From NCBI GenBank assembly GCA_013214065.1, contig JABSPK010000006.1, positions 180,454 to 244,453 on the forward strand: a stretch of DNA of 64,000 bases, given 5' to 3'. The notes beneath the pieces were generated by a model that worked only from the letters and a program-made list of their open reading frames with translations, was not told the DNA's origin and searched no databases. Positions 54,995 to 62,919 of the stretch are shown one piece after another (within the stretch, counting starts at the first letter, position 1; each line of letters starts with the position of its first letter). This DNA comes from Flavobacteriaceae bacterium. Lineage in GTDB: Bacteria; Bacteroidota; Bacteroidia; Flavobacteriales; Flavobacteriaceae. The translations under genes and the position numbers were made by a program.

Positions 54995-56047
54995 CTATTC
55001 CTGGGATTTCCGAATTAAAAAAGACACATAATCTTCGTTTCCATCGCTGAACAGAATCGGGTTGCCATAGGTGGTCACGTTAGGGACCCCCACTGCATCG
55101 GCGAATTCCTTGATTTCCCTAGCGTGGAACGGGTGGTGGTTAAAACTGCTTTTCGTCAGGGGTTCGTCGTTGTGTCCGCCGGTATTGGTCACCCAGATTT
55201 CCGGGTCATCGGATGACAGCTGGGCCAGCATATCGACCCTAGCGCGATAGGTTTCGATTTCAGGGGTATCGTAGGCTTCAGGGCCATCGACCCCATAAAA
55301 TTCGTAAAAGGTATCAGCCCCGAATTCCTCGAACAAGGTATCCAAAGACGACCCAAATTCACCAAAGACATCACCCATCCATCGGGTCTCGATATCCAGG
55401 CTCGATTGGGTGGCGTTCAAGGCAATACCCTTGACCCGCGTGCTTTCACGAAGGACCGGATCGTTGTTGTCGGCGTCGCCAAAGTCATCGTTGGTGGCCA
55501 GCCAAAGGGCCGTAGCCGCCCCGGCCGAGGCACCGAAAAGGAGGATGTTCTCTTTGTCGATGTTTATTTCGTTGTGGATGTAACGCAGGTATTGCAATCC
55601 CCGTCGGGAATCGTTCAGGCTTTTCAAGACCCCATCTTGATCACCAGCTACGATCAGTCGGTAATTGAGGGTGGCTACCGCGATGCCTTGGTTCAACAAG
55701 GTGATGACGGCATCGTCGTATTCGCCATTGTAGAGAAACGTTTTATCGCTGCTGGTAAATCCGCCACCATGGATAAAGACCACCAAGGGGGTTGGGGCAG
55801 TGGCAGTGGGCAAAAAGATATCGAATTTGGTCAGGTCGTGTATGTCATAGGAAACGTCGGCTGCAAATTGGGCCTCTGCACCCTGCAGGTCGATGGGTGG
55901 ATCGGAGAACTGTAGTTCGACTAAGGGGTCATCCGCTTCGGGGGGGAAGGTTTCTTCTTGATCTTCGGAGAAAACTACTTCTTCTTCTGTGGTGCAAGAG
56001 GTCGCTAGGGTGAGGATCAGGAGACTGATCCAAATCGTTTTACGCAT
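54995..56047 (-). CDS. Esterase lipoprotein (BD-FAE/carboxylesterase-like)
   Basis: The 350-residue product has a lipoprotein signal (ISLLILTLATSCTTEEE) and an acidic linker. An alpha/beta hydrolase follows with the oxyanion motif FIHGGGFTSS, the nucleophile elbow LLFGASAGAATALW, and a histidine in the C-terminal region (SFNHHPFHAREIKEF). It probably hydrolyses acetyl or feruloyl esters on polysaccharides at the outer surface, which fits the deacetylase next door; the exact substrate is inferred. Confidence 0.88.
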   Translation of the reverse strand: MRKTIWISLLILTLATSCTTEEEVVFSEDQEETFPPEADDPLVELQFSDPPIDLQGAEAQFAADVSYDIHDLTKFDIFLPTATAPTPLVVFIHGGGFTSSDKTFLYNGEYDDAVITLLNQGIAVATLNYRLIVAGDQDGVLKSLNDSRRGLQYLRYIHNEINIDKENILLFGASAGAATALWLATNDDFGDADNNDPVLRESTRVKGIALNATQSSLDIETRWMGDVFGEFGSSLDTLFEEFGADTFYEFYGVDGPEAYDTPEIETYRARVDMLAQLSSDDPEIWVTNTGGHNDEPLTKSSFNHHPFHAREIKEFADAVGVPNVTTYGNPILFSDGNEDYVSFLIRKSQE

Positions 56048-56113
56048 CGTTTGGGGTTTTCCGTTTAAGACTACGCCGGAAGCAAATGGTTTAATTAAGG
56101 ATTTCCCAAGGTG

Positions 56114-56485
56114 CTATTCGCTCAACTTTCGAAATCCGCCATAGACCATATGGGCAGGGTCGAAAATCTGGGCATCGGGATGTAGCAAAGGGGCGATCAG
56201 TCCTGCCATTCGAGGATCTTGGGGCACAGCACGATTGGCGGCATCACGGATTTCCTTAGAAGGGAAAACGACCCAGCCGAAGACGACCGATTCATCGTCG
56301 TTCACCTTGAGGGTTTCAGGAAATGACCGGGTGCCTTCCAAATAGAGGTCGTCACCTACGAATTCTTGATAGGCCAAGGCGCCATGGGCCTTCCAGATGT
56401 CGGCAACCTGTGCCGCGATGTCGCGATAGGTCTCCAGGTGCCTTCGCGCCAAGGGAAAAACGAATCCGTCGATATATTCTGCCAT
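56114..56485 (-). CDS. DUF1428-family protein
   Basis: The 123-residue protein opens MAEYIDGFVFPLARRHLETY and contains SVVFGWVVFPSKEIRDAAN and DPAHMVYGGFRKL, the typical pattern of this dimeric ferredoxin-like (dABB) family. The start at 56485 is preferred over an ATG five codons upstream because it gives the family N-terminus. No known function. Confidence 0.9.
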   Translation of the reverse strand: MAEYIDGFVFPLARRHLETYRDIAAQVADIWKAHGALAYQEFVGDDLYLEGTRSFPETLKVNDDESVVFGWVVFPSKEIRDAANRAVPQDPRMAGLIAPLLHPDAQIFDPAHMVYGGFRKLSE

Positions 56486-56543
56486 TATACTAAGAATCAA
56501 TGCTTTTCAAGATACGGATTTTAGAATCGTGCTGTTTTACCCG

Positions 56544-56909
56544 CTATTTCGAATCCAAGATTTCGCGCATTTTGTTTTTAGCCGATGGGGTCCAGATTTC
56601 GGTTTTGGTAAAGAGGCTCGAATCCTTCCAAATAATACTGGATCGCACCGCCTCCGCTTTTAGGGCTTCCAGATCTTCGACCCTTGCATAGGCCCAGACT
56701 TTCCATTTTGGCACTTGTATCGCCCAGACCAACCATCCCAAAAGCATTCCCATAAACAGTGCAGGAACCATTAAACCTTTCGGAATAAGCCCACGCGTAC
56801 CCAGAAGGTAACTGGCCACCATGGTTCCCAGCATCACGCTCATAGTAGGGAAGGTGATCCGACGTTGGGCGTTCTTTATTGCGGTTTCAATGCTTATGTG
56901 TTCTTTCAT
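56544..56909 (-). CDS. Small membrane protein, unknown
   Basis: The 121-residue protein has two TM helices (MSVMLGTMVASYLLG and GLMVPALFMGMLLGWLVWAI) followed by a charged cytoplasmic tail with helical character. No family is recognised. It lies nine bases downstream of the sulfurtransferase gene, so it is probably co-transcribed with it. Confidence 0.65.
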   Translation of the reverse strand: MKEHISIETAIKNAQRRITFPTMSVMLGTMVASYLLGTRGLIPKGLMVPALFMGMLLGWLVWAIQVPKWKVWAYARVEDLEALKAEAVRSSIIWKDSSLFTKTEIWTPSAKNKMREILDSK

Positions 56910-56918
56910 GTTGATGGT

Positions 56919-57746
56919 TTAATCCTGAGTATATAATTGCTTCCGTTCGGCCCACTCCGTCCACGAGCCATCGAATACTTTGAGGCTGCTGCCGTCGGCC
57001 ACGGTATTCGCCAAGGCCAAGATGCAGGCGGTCATGCCCGAACCACAACTGAACACCACTTCTTTTCCTTCTGCTCGGGAAGGGGCGAACAAGGCGAGCA
57101 ATTCGGCTTTGGTTTTGAACCGCCCATCCTGCAAGACCTCTTTAAAAGGAAGGTTGATGGAATGGGGAATGTGCCCACTTTGCAAGCTTTTTCGCGGCTC
57201 CGCTTCGGTACCCGAAAATCGGCCTTTCGAACGGGCATCGACGATAAGGAATTTTTGTGAGTTGGTATTCGTATCCACTTGTTTAAAGGAGACGACCTGG
57301 TCGCCTTGGAAACGTGCCTTAAAGTCTCCCATGGCAAAATCGGTCATCGGTGTTTTTTCGGTAGGACGGTCTTGGGCGATCCAGTGGGGCAGCCCACCAT
57401 CAAGGACGGCGATATTCGCATGACCCATGATTTGGAACAACCACCATACCCGTGCACTGGTGTAGATGCCATTGTGGTCGAAAACGACGATTTCCGAATT
57501 TTGGCCGATACCCAGTTTGCGGCATTCCCGTTCGAAATCCTCCGGTCGGGGAACCGTATTGGGGTAGGGCGCTTCCAAATCCCGGAACACTTCTTTTAAA
57601 TCGAACTTGCGCGCTTTGGGAATCGTTCGATCGAAGGTCTTGAAAGCTTGACCATGGGCATTGGTGGCCACACTGGCATCCAAGATAATCAAATTGGGGT
57701 CGTGTAGCTGTTGTTGCAACCAATCGGCGGTAACAAGGGTCTTCAT
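56919..57746 (-). CDS. Sulfurtransferase (two-domain rhodanese)
   Basis: The 275-residue enzyme has two rhodanese domains (about 1-135 and 150-270). The catalytic cysteine lies in FSCGSGMTACILAL. The CGSGMTA loop resembles CGSGVTA of 3-mercaptopyruvate sulfurtransferases rather than the CRxGxR loop of thiosulfate sulfurtransferases. It transfers sulfur from 3-mercaptopyruvate or thiosulfate to acceptors such as thioredoxin or cyanide. Confidence 0.9.
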   Translation of the reverse strand: MKTLVTADWLQQQLHDPNLIILDASVATNAHGQAFKTFDRTIPKARKFDLKEVFRDLEAPYPNTVPRPEDFERECRKLGIGQNSEIVVFDHNGIYTSARVWWLFQIMGHANIAVLDGGLPHWIAQDRPTEKTPMTDFAMGDFKARFQGDQVVSFKQVDTNTNSQKFLIVDARSKGRFSGTEAEPRKSLQSGHIPHSINLPFKEVLQDGRFKTKAELLALFAPSRAEGKEVVFSCGSGMTACILALANTVADGSSLKVFDGSWTEWAERKQLYTQD

Positions 57747-57756
57747 GGGTAATGGA

Positions 57757-58665
57757 TCAAGGTTGGTTCTTTAAAAATTCGAGCAAAATGGTGGTGAAGG
57801 CATCGGGTTGGTCGAGCATCATCCAATGTCCTGCCCCTTTGAGGCGTTTGTAGGTGAAATCGGCGGCATGTTCCGATGATCGTTGCATCTGTGATTCGGT
57901 GAGAAACAAATCCCCATCGCTCCAAACCCCCAATACGGGGAGTTCCAATTCGGTAATAGTGGGAGGTGTTGGATTGTTCTCGGGACTGTAATCGACATCG
58001 GGTCGTGCAATCAGGTCCTGCATGTTGGCGCGGTACCAATTCAGACCGGTCGTCAAGCGCCCTTCTTTTTGAAAACCTTCGATCAGCGATTCCGCCATGG
58101 GGTGGCTCGCCATAAACTCCCTGGCAAATTGCCAATCGTTATCGGCCAGGGTTTTTTCGGCCAAGCCTTCTTGCAGGAAGAGGTAGAAATACCATGATTT
58201 TTGTCGTTGTTCGAGCGAATCCCAACCGGAATTTCCAAGGGAACCTACCGACAGGGCGGTTAGTGATAAAAAGCGGTGTCCGAAATACCGGGCCAAGGTC
58301 CACGACAGCGCGGCACCCCAGTCGTGACCGACCAGGTGCACCTGTTCCAATTCCAAGGCATCGAGGATGCCTATGACATCCCCCATCAGCAGCGGCATGG
58401 CGTACTGCTCTTTTTCCAACGGTCTTGGTGAATCGCCATACCCACGTAAATCGGGGGCAATGACCCGATAGCCCGCGTCGACAAGAGCGGGAATCTGGTG
58501 CTGCCACAAACGCTTTGAATCAGGAAAACCGTGCAACAACAACACCGGTGTGCCCGCGCCTTCATCAATGAGGGCGAATTCCCCATTTGGGGTGCTAACC
58601 GATTTGCTGGTTTGGGCCATTAGAAAACTACTCGTAAAAAACAGGGTAACAAAGAGGCGCTTCAT
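57757..58665 (-). CDS. Exported alpha/beta hydrolase, epoxide-hydrolase-like
   Basis: The 302-residue product has a signal peptide (RLFVTLFFTSSFLMAQ) and the motifs LLLHGFPDSKRLW, GHDWGAALSW (nucleophile Asp instead of Ser), VWSDGDLFL and GAGHWMM. The Asp nucleophile with HGFP and the WGA elbow points to the epoxide hydrolase/haloalkane dehalogenase branch. Periplasmic location is inferred from the signal peptide. It ends ten bases upstream of the sulfurtransferase gene. Confidence 0.88.
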   Translation of the reverse strand: MKRLFVTLFFTSSFLMAQTSKSVSTPNGEFALIDEGAGTPVLLLHGFPDSKRLWQHQIPALVDAGYRVIAPDLRGYGDSPRPLEKEQYAMPLLMGDVIGILDALELEQVHLVGHDWGAALSWTLARYFGHRFLSLTALSVGSLGNSGWDSLEQRQKSWYFYLFLQEGLAEKTLADNDWQFAREFMASHPMAESLIEGFQKEGRLTTGLNWYRANMQDLIARPDVDYSPENNPTPPTITELELPVLGVWSDGDLFLTESQMQRSSEHAADFTYKRLKGAGHWMMLDQPDAFTTILLEFLKNQP

Positions 58666-58771
58666 GGGTGCGGGTGGTTTAAGTGGAAATGGCCCTTGGT
58701 TAGCGAGCCACTGTCTGCCTTAAAACTACGACAAGCCCGGGCCAATTGCAAGCGCATCGGCCCCACCACAC

Positions 58772-58945
58772 TTATTCGTCAGCATGGTGTTGTAGGTAGA
58801 AACAAAGCAACATTAAGGTCAGGGTGGACCCAAAAACGACCCCTAAGGTTTTCAAGGAGAGCGCCCGATGGTAAAACAAAATACTCGCACAGAGCATGAT
58901 CGTGAACAAAACGAGGTAGATGATGTTCGCAAGATTCCGGTTCAT
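58772..58945 (-). CDS. Small membrane protein, 57 residues
   Basis: The frame encodes MNRNLANIIYLVLFTIMLCA, then a short basic loop (FYHRALSLKT) and a second hydrophobic helix (LGVVFGSTLTLMLLCFYLQ), ending HHADE. Two clean TM helices with positive residues between them suggest a real protein. The codon composition resembles the neighbouring minus-strand genes. It is the last gene before the strand switch and AT-rich region. Confidence 0.6.
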   Translation of the reverse strand: MNRNLANIIYLVLFTIMLCASILFYHRALSLKTLGVVFGSTLTLMLLCFYLQHHADE

Positions 58946-59132
58946 TGGCGATTACGTTGGATTGACCCGCTGCGCTTTCGCTTCGTTCAAGTCCGCTTTT
59001 GGATGGCTTACAGAACATGCTAAAGGAGGCAGTTATGTCAAAGTAACACACGGCTTCTCTCATTTTTTGGGAGTTGTAAAGGTTACTTTCGGAGCAGCTG
59101 TCCATACTCATTTAAACGAAGCTACAGTATGA
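58946..59132 (+). pseudogene. Truncated 3' end of a gene (promoterless remnant)
   Basis: An open frame covers this stretch with a protein-like sequence (AFGWLTEHAKGGSYVKVTHG, then FSHFLGVVKVTFGAAVHTHL) and ends in a TGA that overlaps the ATG of the next gene (ATGA). Such a junction is normal between co-translated genes, so this looks like the tail of a lost upstream partner. Its left end coincides with the start of a minus-strand gene, implying a rearrangement near 58946-58985. The family is not recognised. Confidence 0.5.
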
Positions 59133-61225
59133 AAAGAGTTCCTTTTAGAATTGGATATAAACTACAATTTGCTAATCTCGACATTTATAAAACTGTCATT
59201 TTATGCCTGATAGTATGGTCATGTGGCAATGAACAAGTCGATACGGAAACCATAAATGATCCAGAAAATGTAGAGGAGTTGATTTTACCTGAAAATGAAC
59301 GTACGCTTAGTTACGGTAAAACAAACATTGAGGAAATTACCGCAGTAAAAAAGAACCTCGAAAAGTTAACCGGAACTTCATCAGGTACAAATAAAGGCCT
59401 CTCTTATAGGAGAGGGGTTATTGATTTGAATACCATAGAGTGGGTGATAGATAATACTAGGGAACAAACGAATTATACCTTTCCAATTTACGTGGAAGGT
59501 GCATCTGAACAGGAGTTTTACAATTTAATAGTTACGGTAGAAAAAGACGGAGAAGTTACCGATCCTTATGTTCGAAGATATGTTGTAGCCGATCATGCTT
59601 TGGAAGAATATAGAGCAAGTGGCTACGAATTCGGCAAGTTCCAAGGAAAGTTCTTTACCTACGATTTTTACGATTTTTTTGATTCCTTGGAATTCGATAG
59701 TAAGGGCAAGAGTACTGTGAAACCTCCGATATGTGATGATGATGGATCGACTATTGGGTCAGCTTCAGGCAGTCCAATTGAGAATCCTTTTTTGATACAA
59801 GATGGTTGGTTTCAGGTATGGGGTCCCGAAACTACAATTCCCACAGGGTCAATTAGTTTTTCTTCCCTTTGGGAGAGTTATACGGCCTATACAGCGAGTT
59901 CCTACCAGAACTCCCAGAATTCGACCGAATATGAAGAGACTGTCGAAACTTCATCACAAGGGGTGGTATTTTTAGGGTATCAAAATCCAACTGCGCCGTA
60001 TGTTACCTATACCAATACCACTTACACTTCATTTAGTGTTACCACGAACTATGCTAACGATGCGACCGGATTTGTTCTCGGCGCCGACATCTGTACCGCT
60101 GGGGTCAATATCACGATCCAATTCTCAGATGGGGGAAGTATTACGATAAGTTACGGGGCCAATTGCCAAGCCACCGCCCCGGTAAACAAATCCAATGTGG
60201 GCAGCACGGCAAAACCGGACTGTGATGATGGTCCGACCCAAGTTGTAGCAATAAACAAGCGAACTTATGCTAATATTTTCAATAGGTTATGTCCGGATGC
60301 CAATTCAGTGAGTTTTCTGGATTTGATCGCCAATGAGGCCAATGCCACGGCTTTGAACAACTATCTAAACACCCATAACGTGCAATGTGATGATGATAGT
60401 AAAGAGAAAGCCTTTGCATTAGAAGCGATGATTGCGTGGTCTCAAGGAGATGCCGTTGACTTTGATGATGAAATTATTTTACACCAATCAATACTATCCA
60501 ATACACAAGTTAAATGTGTCTTTGATAAATTAAAATCGCAATCAAGTACATTCTTTAAAAAGGTTATAGACAGTAGGTTCGGAGGAAGTAAAATCGCCAA
60601 CATACGATACAGAATTGCGGATACCCCTGATGGAGAAGATGCTTTTACAAAAGGTAGAGTTAACGGATCAACTCTTAGAAATTATGAAATCCTTTTGGAT
60701 CCAACCGCGGTTGCAAGCGCCTCAAATATTGAGATTGCTTTAATGTTAATACATGAAAGTATACATGCCGAGCTACAGGACAGATTAGTAGAGATGGGTA
60801 TAATTATAGGGTTTAATAACAATGGTAGTCCAATATTTGCCAACTCTGACATAAGTTATGATGAAAAAATAGATTTAACTGCAATCATGATCGGGTTATA
60901 CAAAAGTAATGCAAGTTCGAATCCTCAATGGCTGCATAATTTATTCAATACAGAAGGGCTCCGCCTTGAAATGGCTCATAACTTATTGGAAATCCATCCT
61001 TTGATAAATGATAGCGCCAATGATTTTGTTACTAACGTAAACGGCTTGAACAATGTCCTATATAATAACCTTACACTTCAAGAATTGATGGAATTTATTT
61101 CATGGATTGGTCTTGAAGGGACTGATGAATACAATAATACCATACGAAATAATCCCTATCTTCTGGGTAAAATGTCATTTATTGAAGCTGCCGCTAAAAA
61201 TGAATATTCCAAAAATTGTAATTAA
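59129..61225 (+). CDS. Large lipoprotein with HExxH zinc-protease motif
   Basis: The 698-residue product has a long n-region and a lipobox-like segment (VILCLIVWSCGNEQ), then an acidic linker. Residues about 75-330 form a Ser/Thr/Tyr-rich beta domain, and residues about 350-690 a helical region. HESIHAE in ALMLIHESIHAELQ (near residue 547) is an HExxH zinc-binding motif, supporting a metallopeptidase-like domain. Activity is not proven. Base composition is lower in GC than the chromosomal genes to the left. It heads a three-gene unit of exported proteins. Confidence 0.8.
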   Translation: MKRVPFRIGYKLQFANLDIYKTVILCLIVWSCGNEQVDTETINDPENVEELILPENERTLSYGKTNIEEITAVKKNLEKLTGTSSGTNKGLSYRRGVIDLNTIEWVIDNTREQTNYTFPIYVEGASEQEFYNLIVTVEKDGEVTDPYVRRYVVADHALEEYRASGYEFGKFQGKFFTYDFYDFFDSLEFDSKGKSTVKPPICDDDGSTIGSASGSPIENPFLIQDGWFQVWGPETTIPTGSISFSSLWESYTAYTASSYQNSQNSTEYEETVETSSQGVVFLGYQNPTAPYVTYTNTTYTSFSVTTNYANDATGFVLGADICTAGVNITIQFSDGGSITISYGANCQATAPVNKSNVGSTAKPDCDDGPTQVVAINKRTYANIFNRLCPDANSVSFLDLIANEANATALNNYLNTHNVQCDDDSKEKAFALEAMIAWSQGDAVDFDDEIILHQSILSNTQVKCVFDKLKSQSSTFFKKVIDSRFGGSKIANIRYRIADTPDGEDAFTKGRVNGSTLRNYEILLDPTAVASASNIEIALMLIHESIHAELQDRLVEMGIIIGFNNNGSPIFANSDISYDEKIDLTAIMIGLYKSNASSNPQWLHNLFNTEGLRLEMAHNLLEIHPLINDSANDFVTNVNGLNNVLYNNLTLQELMEFISWIGLEGTDEYNNTIRNNPYLLGKMSFIEAAAKNEYSKNCN

Positions 61226-61698
61226 TGAAACCTCTTTTTACGATATATGCTCTCTTATTTTTTGCAACATCTATGAATTGTCAAAACAAGGTGTTGTACT
61301 TGTATGTTGATGATACCATGTTCTCTTATTGTTGCGAGAAACAACTTTGTTTTGGATTTTCTATACCTAGCAAAGACAAAAACTTCATTACGGACTATTA
61401 CAGTTTTGAAATACCTAATCTAAAAGGATTTGATGATAACGATGGCTATGAGTACTATAGATACGATGAAATAAGACAATCAAAAGCACTTGAAAAGGAA
61501 CAGCTAGTTACAGTTCATGAATTGGCGAAGGACAGATCTCCCTGGGAACTTCATAATCTTCTGAGCAATCAATCTTTAAAGATATTCTTAGTGGAAGATT
61601 CAAGGCAAGAAAATAAACGAAATATGTATTTCCTGTATCCAATGAATTATGTTGGGACCAGAAAAAACGTAATCGTTACGGACAACAGTCTGGATTAG
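61225..61698 (+). CDS. Small exported protein, possible lipoprotein
   Basis: The 157-residue product begins MKPLFTIYALLFFATSMNC, which could be a lipoprotein or secretory signal. A domain rich in Tyr, Asp and Lys follows, with a cysteine pair (FSYCCEKQLC). Its ATG starts right at the stop of the HExxH gene (TAATG), so the two are translationally coupled. It could be a partner, inhibitor or immunity protein of the large lipoprotein; that is speculation from gene order. Confidence 0.72.
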   Translation: MKPLFTIYALLFFATSMNCQNKVLYLYVDDTMFSYCCEKQLCFGFSIPSKDKNFITDYYSFEIPNLKGFDDNDGYEYYRYDEIRQSKALEKEQLVTVHELAKDRSPWELHNLLSNQSLKIFLVEDSRQENKRNMYFLYPMNYVGTRKNVIVTDNSLD

Positions 61699-61769
61699 AA
61701 CCCTATGGTTTCGTAAAATTAATTTTGTTTGGAACTGCTAAAAACAACAACTTTTCAAAAGATGAAAAA

Positions 61770-62366
61770 ATGAGGATACCTTTCTATGGTTTCACATTTT
61801 TGACGTGTCTCTTTTTTAGTCAAGGGCTTATTGCACAAGGTGTGGATGATGTGTATTTCAAGTTTATTGAAGCAACTGTTTTTAAGGATACGGTTCTGAG
61901 CGAATACCAAGGAAAAATTCTATCCGGAAGAATAAAGAGTGGCAAATACACCAAACAAGATTCGTTGACTATAGTCGACCGTCTTAGAAACAAAGAATTG
62001 AACGTTCACATGAAAACCATTAATAGTTATTTTTCCTCTGTGCTACAATTGGAAAGGAACGAAAGGTTTTTGGAACACGTTTCACCAACTTCCATTGAGT
62101 TGTTAGCCAAAAAAATTCCAAAACGGGAATTCATTCTAGATGCCACAAATCTTCATAGTCGAATCGCTATGGTTCCTGAAAATGAAAAGGGTAGGTTACC
62201 CATTCATTTTTTTAGTAGTCCGATAAAACTAGATACCGTTTCATCGAGGTTTTTGGTTTACCATAGCTATCGAGCGGGAATCCGATCGGGTACAGCCGAA
62301 TTGGTGGTCTACAAGGAAGTGAACGGCAACTTAGAAACGGTCCACCATGTGTTCGATAATCATTGA
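61770..62366 (+). CDS. Exported protein, unknown
   Basis: The 198-residue product has a signal peptide (MRIPFYGFTFLTCLFFSQGL, cut near IAQG). A mixed helical and strand domain ends in FLVYHSYRAGIRSGTAELVV. I start at the ATG at 61770, which directly precedes the signal peptide; the in-frame upstream extension is polar. Family unknown. A long inverted repeat begins at its stop codon. Confidence 0.68.
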   Translation: MRIPFYGFTFLTCLFFSQGLIAQGVDDVYFKFIEATVFKDTVLSEYQGKILSGRIKSGKYTKQDSLTIVDRLRNKELNVHMKTINSYFSSVLQLERNERFLEHVSPTSIELLAKKIPKREFILDATNLHSRIAMVPENEKGRLPIHFFSSPIKLDTVSSRFLVYHSYRAGIRSGTAELVVYKEVNGNLETVHHVFDNH

Positions 62367-62441
62367 TAATGTTACATTTAATATTTCTTCAAAGAAAGCT
62401 GAAGGGGCTTTCATTCTTTGCTTCAAAGAAGGAACATTATC
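62365..62441. repeat. Long inverted repeat downstream of 62366
   Basis: GATAATGTT (62365-62373) and AACATTATC (62433-62441) are perfect 9-bp complements enclosing a smaller stem (AAAGC/GCTTT). The left arm overlaps the stop codon of the preceding gene. It may stabilise or terminate that transcript; it has no T-run. Confidence 0.5.
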
Positions 62442-62450
62442 CTAGCAAAA

Positions 62451-62563
62451 GGATTCACTTCGTGCATCCCTAAATGGGAATCCTGGGCAAGCATAAAACC
62501 CACCACAAGCTGCGCTTGTTCGGTTTTGTATTTTCCTTTAGTGTCCACAACCTAAGGTTGGCC
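62451..62563. repeat. Structured tandem repeat, copy 1
   Basis: A 113-bp unit repeated 143 bases further on. It can fold into AGGATT/AATCCT (62450-62455 with 62479-62484) enclosing two small hairpins (CAC-TTC-GTG and CCC-TAAAT-GGG). Next comes AAAACC/GGTTTT (62495-62500 with 62522-62527) enclosing CAAGC-TGC-GCTTG. Last is CAACC-TAA-GGTTG (62548-62560). No coding frame is convincing. Confidence 0.75.
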
Positions 62564-62593
62564 GGTTTACTATGAGGAAATGCGGATTAGAAG

Positions 62594-62706
62594 GGATTCA
62601 CTTCGTGCATCCCTAAATGGTAATCCTGGACAAGCATAAAACCCACCACAAGCTGCGCTTGTTCGGTTTTGTATTTTCCTTCAGGGTCCACAACCTACGG
62701 TTGGCC
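62594..62706. repeat. Structured tandem repeat, copy 2
   Basis: This copy is nearly identical to copy 1 at a constant 143-base offset, with about half a dozen substitutions. One change (TAA to TAC) falls in the loop of the CAACC/GGTTG hairpin and keeps the stem. The A-to-G change at the outer stem leaves a G-U pair. One CCC/GGG pair is lost. It lies just left of the tRNA terminator. Confidence 0.75.
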
Positions 62707-62713
62707 CACTTCC

Positions 62714-62749
62714 GGAAAACACAAAACCCGCAACGAAAGTTGCGGGTTT
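62714..62749 (-). terminator. Terminator of the tRNA transcription unit
   Basis: On the minus strand an 11-bp perfect stem (AAACCCGCAAC with GTTGCGGGTTT, 62724-62749) closes a TTTC loop and is followed by TGTGTTTT. It sits four bases downstream of the tRNA 3' end and so marks original chromosomal sequence. Confidence 0.88.
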
Positions 62750-62753
62750 CTTT

Positions 62754-62777
62754 TGCGGAGGAAGAGGTATTTGAACC
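62754..62777 (-). other. 3' end of a tRNA-Ser-like gene (att remnant)
   Basis: The minus strand reads GG, TTCAAAT (a T-loop), ACCTC (T-stem 3' side), TTCCTCC (acceptor 3' strand), then GCA. These are the last nucleotides of a serine-type tRNA gene. The matching 5' T-stem, anticodon arm and 5' acceptor strand (GGAGGAA expected) are absent upstream. A bodyless tRNA 3' end next to an integrase gene is the classic duplicated attachment site of an integrative element. Confidence 0.75.
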
Positions 62778-62919
62778 TTAGATCTAATATTAAATGAATT
62801 TCCCCTAATTGTACTAATATCCAAGGAGTTGTTTAAAAGTCTTTATAACTAATTTGTTTAAAAACAGTAGTAAGATATAACTTTACTGTCAACTAATTTG
62901 TCACCCATATAGCATAAAG

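Noticed and set aside
58779..59111. Minus-strand frame of 110 codons spanning the small membrane gene
   Set aside because: The alternative frame at 58772-58945 has two clear TM helices and a better start; this one has no structure and crosses the junction.
62450..62706. CRISPR array
   Set aside because: Only two units, each 113 bp and nearly identical throughout, with no short repeat/spacer alternation and no cas genes.
62754..62830. Complete tRNA gene at the integrase boundary
   Set aside because: Only the T-loop, 3' T-stem and acceptor 3' strand are present; the upstream sequence does not form D or anticodon arms or the 5' acceptor strand.
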